6,256 nucleotides of DNA from NCBI GenBank assembly GCA_025454125.1, contig JALOPA010000291.1, positions 1 to 6,256 on the forward strand, read 5' to 3'. Below, one piece after another: positions 5,096 to 6,256 of this stretch. This DNA comes from Thermodesulfobacteriota bacterium (GTDB taxonomy: Bacteria; Desulfobacterota; DSM-4660; Desulfatiglandales; HGW-15). The translations under genes and the position numbers were made by a program. A model generated the notes under the pieces. The model saw only the letters and a program-made list of their open reading frames with translations. It made no database searches and had not been told where the DNA came from. Positions within the stretch are counted from its first letter, which is position 1. Each line of letters opens with the position of its first letter.

Positions 5096-6256
5096 AAATC
5101 ACCCTGATTCAACCACAAAAACCCAACTACGGTTCCGAAGCAGAGAAGCACTGGTCCCTCGCGAGGCCTTTTTCACTGATCTTCCTAGCCGCCTCCATCA
5201 AGAATCATTCCTCACATTCCGTGGACACCATGGATCTGGAATCAGGCGATCTCAGGAACAAACCCCTGCAAGAGGTGTTTCAGAACTCGAACTCTGATGT
5301 TTACGGGATTACAGCGACAACCTTCACTCGGTTCGAGGCGATAAAGATTGCCAAGCATCTCAGGGCACTGCGTCCTAACTCCCGCATTGTCGTGGGAGGC
5401 GTTCACTTCATGTACTGCCCGGAGGACACCTTGAAAAAGGTTCCCGAGATTGATGTCGTCGTGAGAGGAGAAGGAGAGGTTACAATTGTAGAACTCCTGG
5501 ATGCCATCGGCTCCGGCCATGAACTCCAGCAAGTAAAAGGCATCAGCTACAGGGAAGGCAACGGAGTCATCCACAATCCAGATCAGCCTCTATTCGAGGA
5601 TCTCGACGCCTTGCCGGTTTACACGGATTTCACATGGGAACAATACCCCGAGTATCTTTTCGGGTACCCTGAGCCTGTCCCGGCGACGAGTGTGATTTCC
5701 TCAAGAGGATGTCCATACAAATGCATTTTTTGTGCAAAAGCAGGCATGAAGTATAGATTGAGAAGTGCGCAAAAGGTTGTGGATGAGATCCAGTTGCTCA
5801 AAGAAAAACTGCGCGTCGACGCCATCAATTTTCTTGATTTAACTTTTACGGCAAATCCTAAACATGTGCGAGCCGTATGCCAGGAGATCATCCAAAGAGA
5901 CTTGAAGATCAAATGGTGGTGTGAAAGCAGAGTGAACATCCCTTTGGAACTTCTCGACATTATGAAAGCAGCCGGATGCGTCGCTCTTGTCATCGGCGTG
6001 GAGTCCGGATCTTCACGGGTTCTGTCCACCATTTCAAAAAACATTTCGACAGCCGCTGTTCTCGCATTTTGTGAGAGATGCATTGAGTTAGGAATAATCG
6101 TCCAACCCTATTTTATGTTTTCTCATCCTGGAGAAAGCCGGGAGGATGTTCAACAGACCCTGGAACTGATTCTTAGGCTGGAAAAACGCAAATCCAGTTG
6201 CTCATTTCAACCCACGATGATCTATCCGGGAACCGAAATTGAGACCATTGCTCGAA
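5092..6256 (+). CDS. B12-binding-domain radical SAM enzyme (3' end outside the window)
   Basis: 388 residues are visible and the frame is open to the right edge. Residues 1-140 form a B12-binding-like Rossmann domain: MKITLIQPQKP, then DVYGITATTFTRFEAIKIA, IVVGGVHF (99-106) and VVRGEGEVT (123-131). These are the hallmarks of class B radical SAM proteins, in which the DxHxxG cobalamin ligand motif is absent, as here. The radical SAM core follows, with the iron-sulfur cluster motif CPYKCIFC (Cys207, Cys211, Cys214) directly after ISSRG. Then come FLDLTF, VALVIGVESGS (the usual GxESGS segment) and FSHPGESREDV. Family members include C- and P-methyltransferases and ring-forming or other modifying enzymes in antibiotics, bacteriochlorophyll, hopanoids and polysaccharide loci; the substrate cannot be named. 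The start is fixed by a stop just upstream and a good ribosome site. It is probably in the same operon as the methyltransferase 120 bp before. Confidence 0.9.
   Translation, partial: MKITLIQPQKPNYGSEAEKHWSLARPFSLIFLAASIKNHSSHSVDTMDLESGDLRNKPLQEVFQNSNSDVYGITATTFTRFEAIKIAKHLRALRPNSRIVVGGVHFMYCPEDTLKKVPEIDVVVRGEGEVTIVELLDAIGSGHELQQVKGISYREGNGVIHNPDQPLFEDLDALPVYTDFTWEQYPEYLFGYPEPVPATSVISSRGCPYKCIFCAKAGMKYRLRSAQKVVDEIQLLKEKLRVDAINFLDLTFTANPKHVRAVCQEIIQRDLKIKWWCESRVNIPLELLDIMKAAGCVALVIGVESGSSRVLSTISKNISTAAVLAFCERCIELGIIVQPYFMFSHPGESREDVQQTLELILRLEKRKSSCSFQPTMIYPGTEIETIAR

Noticed and set aside
5619..6083. 154-codon minus-strand frame opposite the radical SAM gene
   Set aside because: The + strand carries a full B12-binding and radical SAM motif series through this region; the minus frame has no family pattern.

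Overview
The window reads as part of a surface-polysaccharide or modified-sugar biosynthesis region. All convincing genes are on the + strand and closely packed. The organism is probably a Gram-negative, anaerobe-associated bacterium of moderate GC content. A Desulfobacterota ('deltaproteobacterial') origin is my best guess, because this combination of a winged-helix/nucleotidyltransferase-like regulator and a sugar-nucleotide gene set is one I associate with that group. It is recollection and inference, not proof.

Layout: (1) positions 2-583 hold the 3' end of an unrecognised protein whose start lies outside the window. (2) Positions 681-2075 encode a multi-pass membrane glycosyltransferase of the GT39/ArnT (PMT_2) type. 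(3) The 44-bp gap at 2076-2119 carries a strong sigma70-type promoter. Its -10 box lies inside a near-perfect 17-bp palindrome that ends exactly at the next ATG, so the transcript is probably leaderless or nearly so. (4) From 2120 there is a tight run of genes: a winged-helix regulator with a degenerate nucleotidyltransferase domain, a small cupin (GTGA overlap), a DegT/DnrJ/EryC1/StrS aminotransferase resembling GDP-perosamine synthases (17-bp overlap), and a class I SAM methyltransferase (ATGA overlap). (5) After a 120-bp gap that may encode a 29-residue peptide, a B12-binding-domain radical SAM protein starts at 5092 and runs off the right edge.

Working model: the aminotransferase makes an amino-deoxy sugar nucleotide. 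The cupin, methyltransferase and radical SAM enzyme could modify that sugar or a related intermediate. The regulator at the head of the run probably controls the operon and itself through the palindrome over its promoter. The upstream membrane glycosyltransferase belongs to a separate transcription unit of related purpose. The most unusual points are the operator/-10/start-codon arrangement, the loss of key acidic residues in the regulator's nucleotidyltransferase-like domain, an apparent internal shortening of the methyltransferase between its SAM-binding motifs, and an unusually long loop before the catalytic lysine of the aminotransferase. There is no gene-free stretch over 300 bases, and I saw no tRNA, rRNA, CRISPR or insertion sequence.
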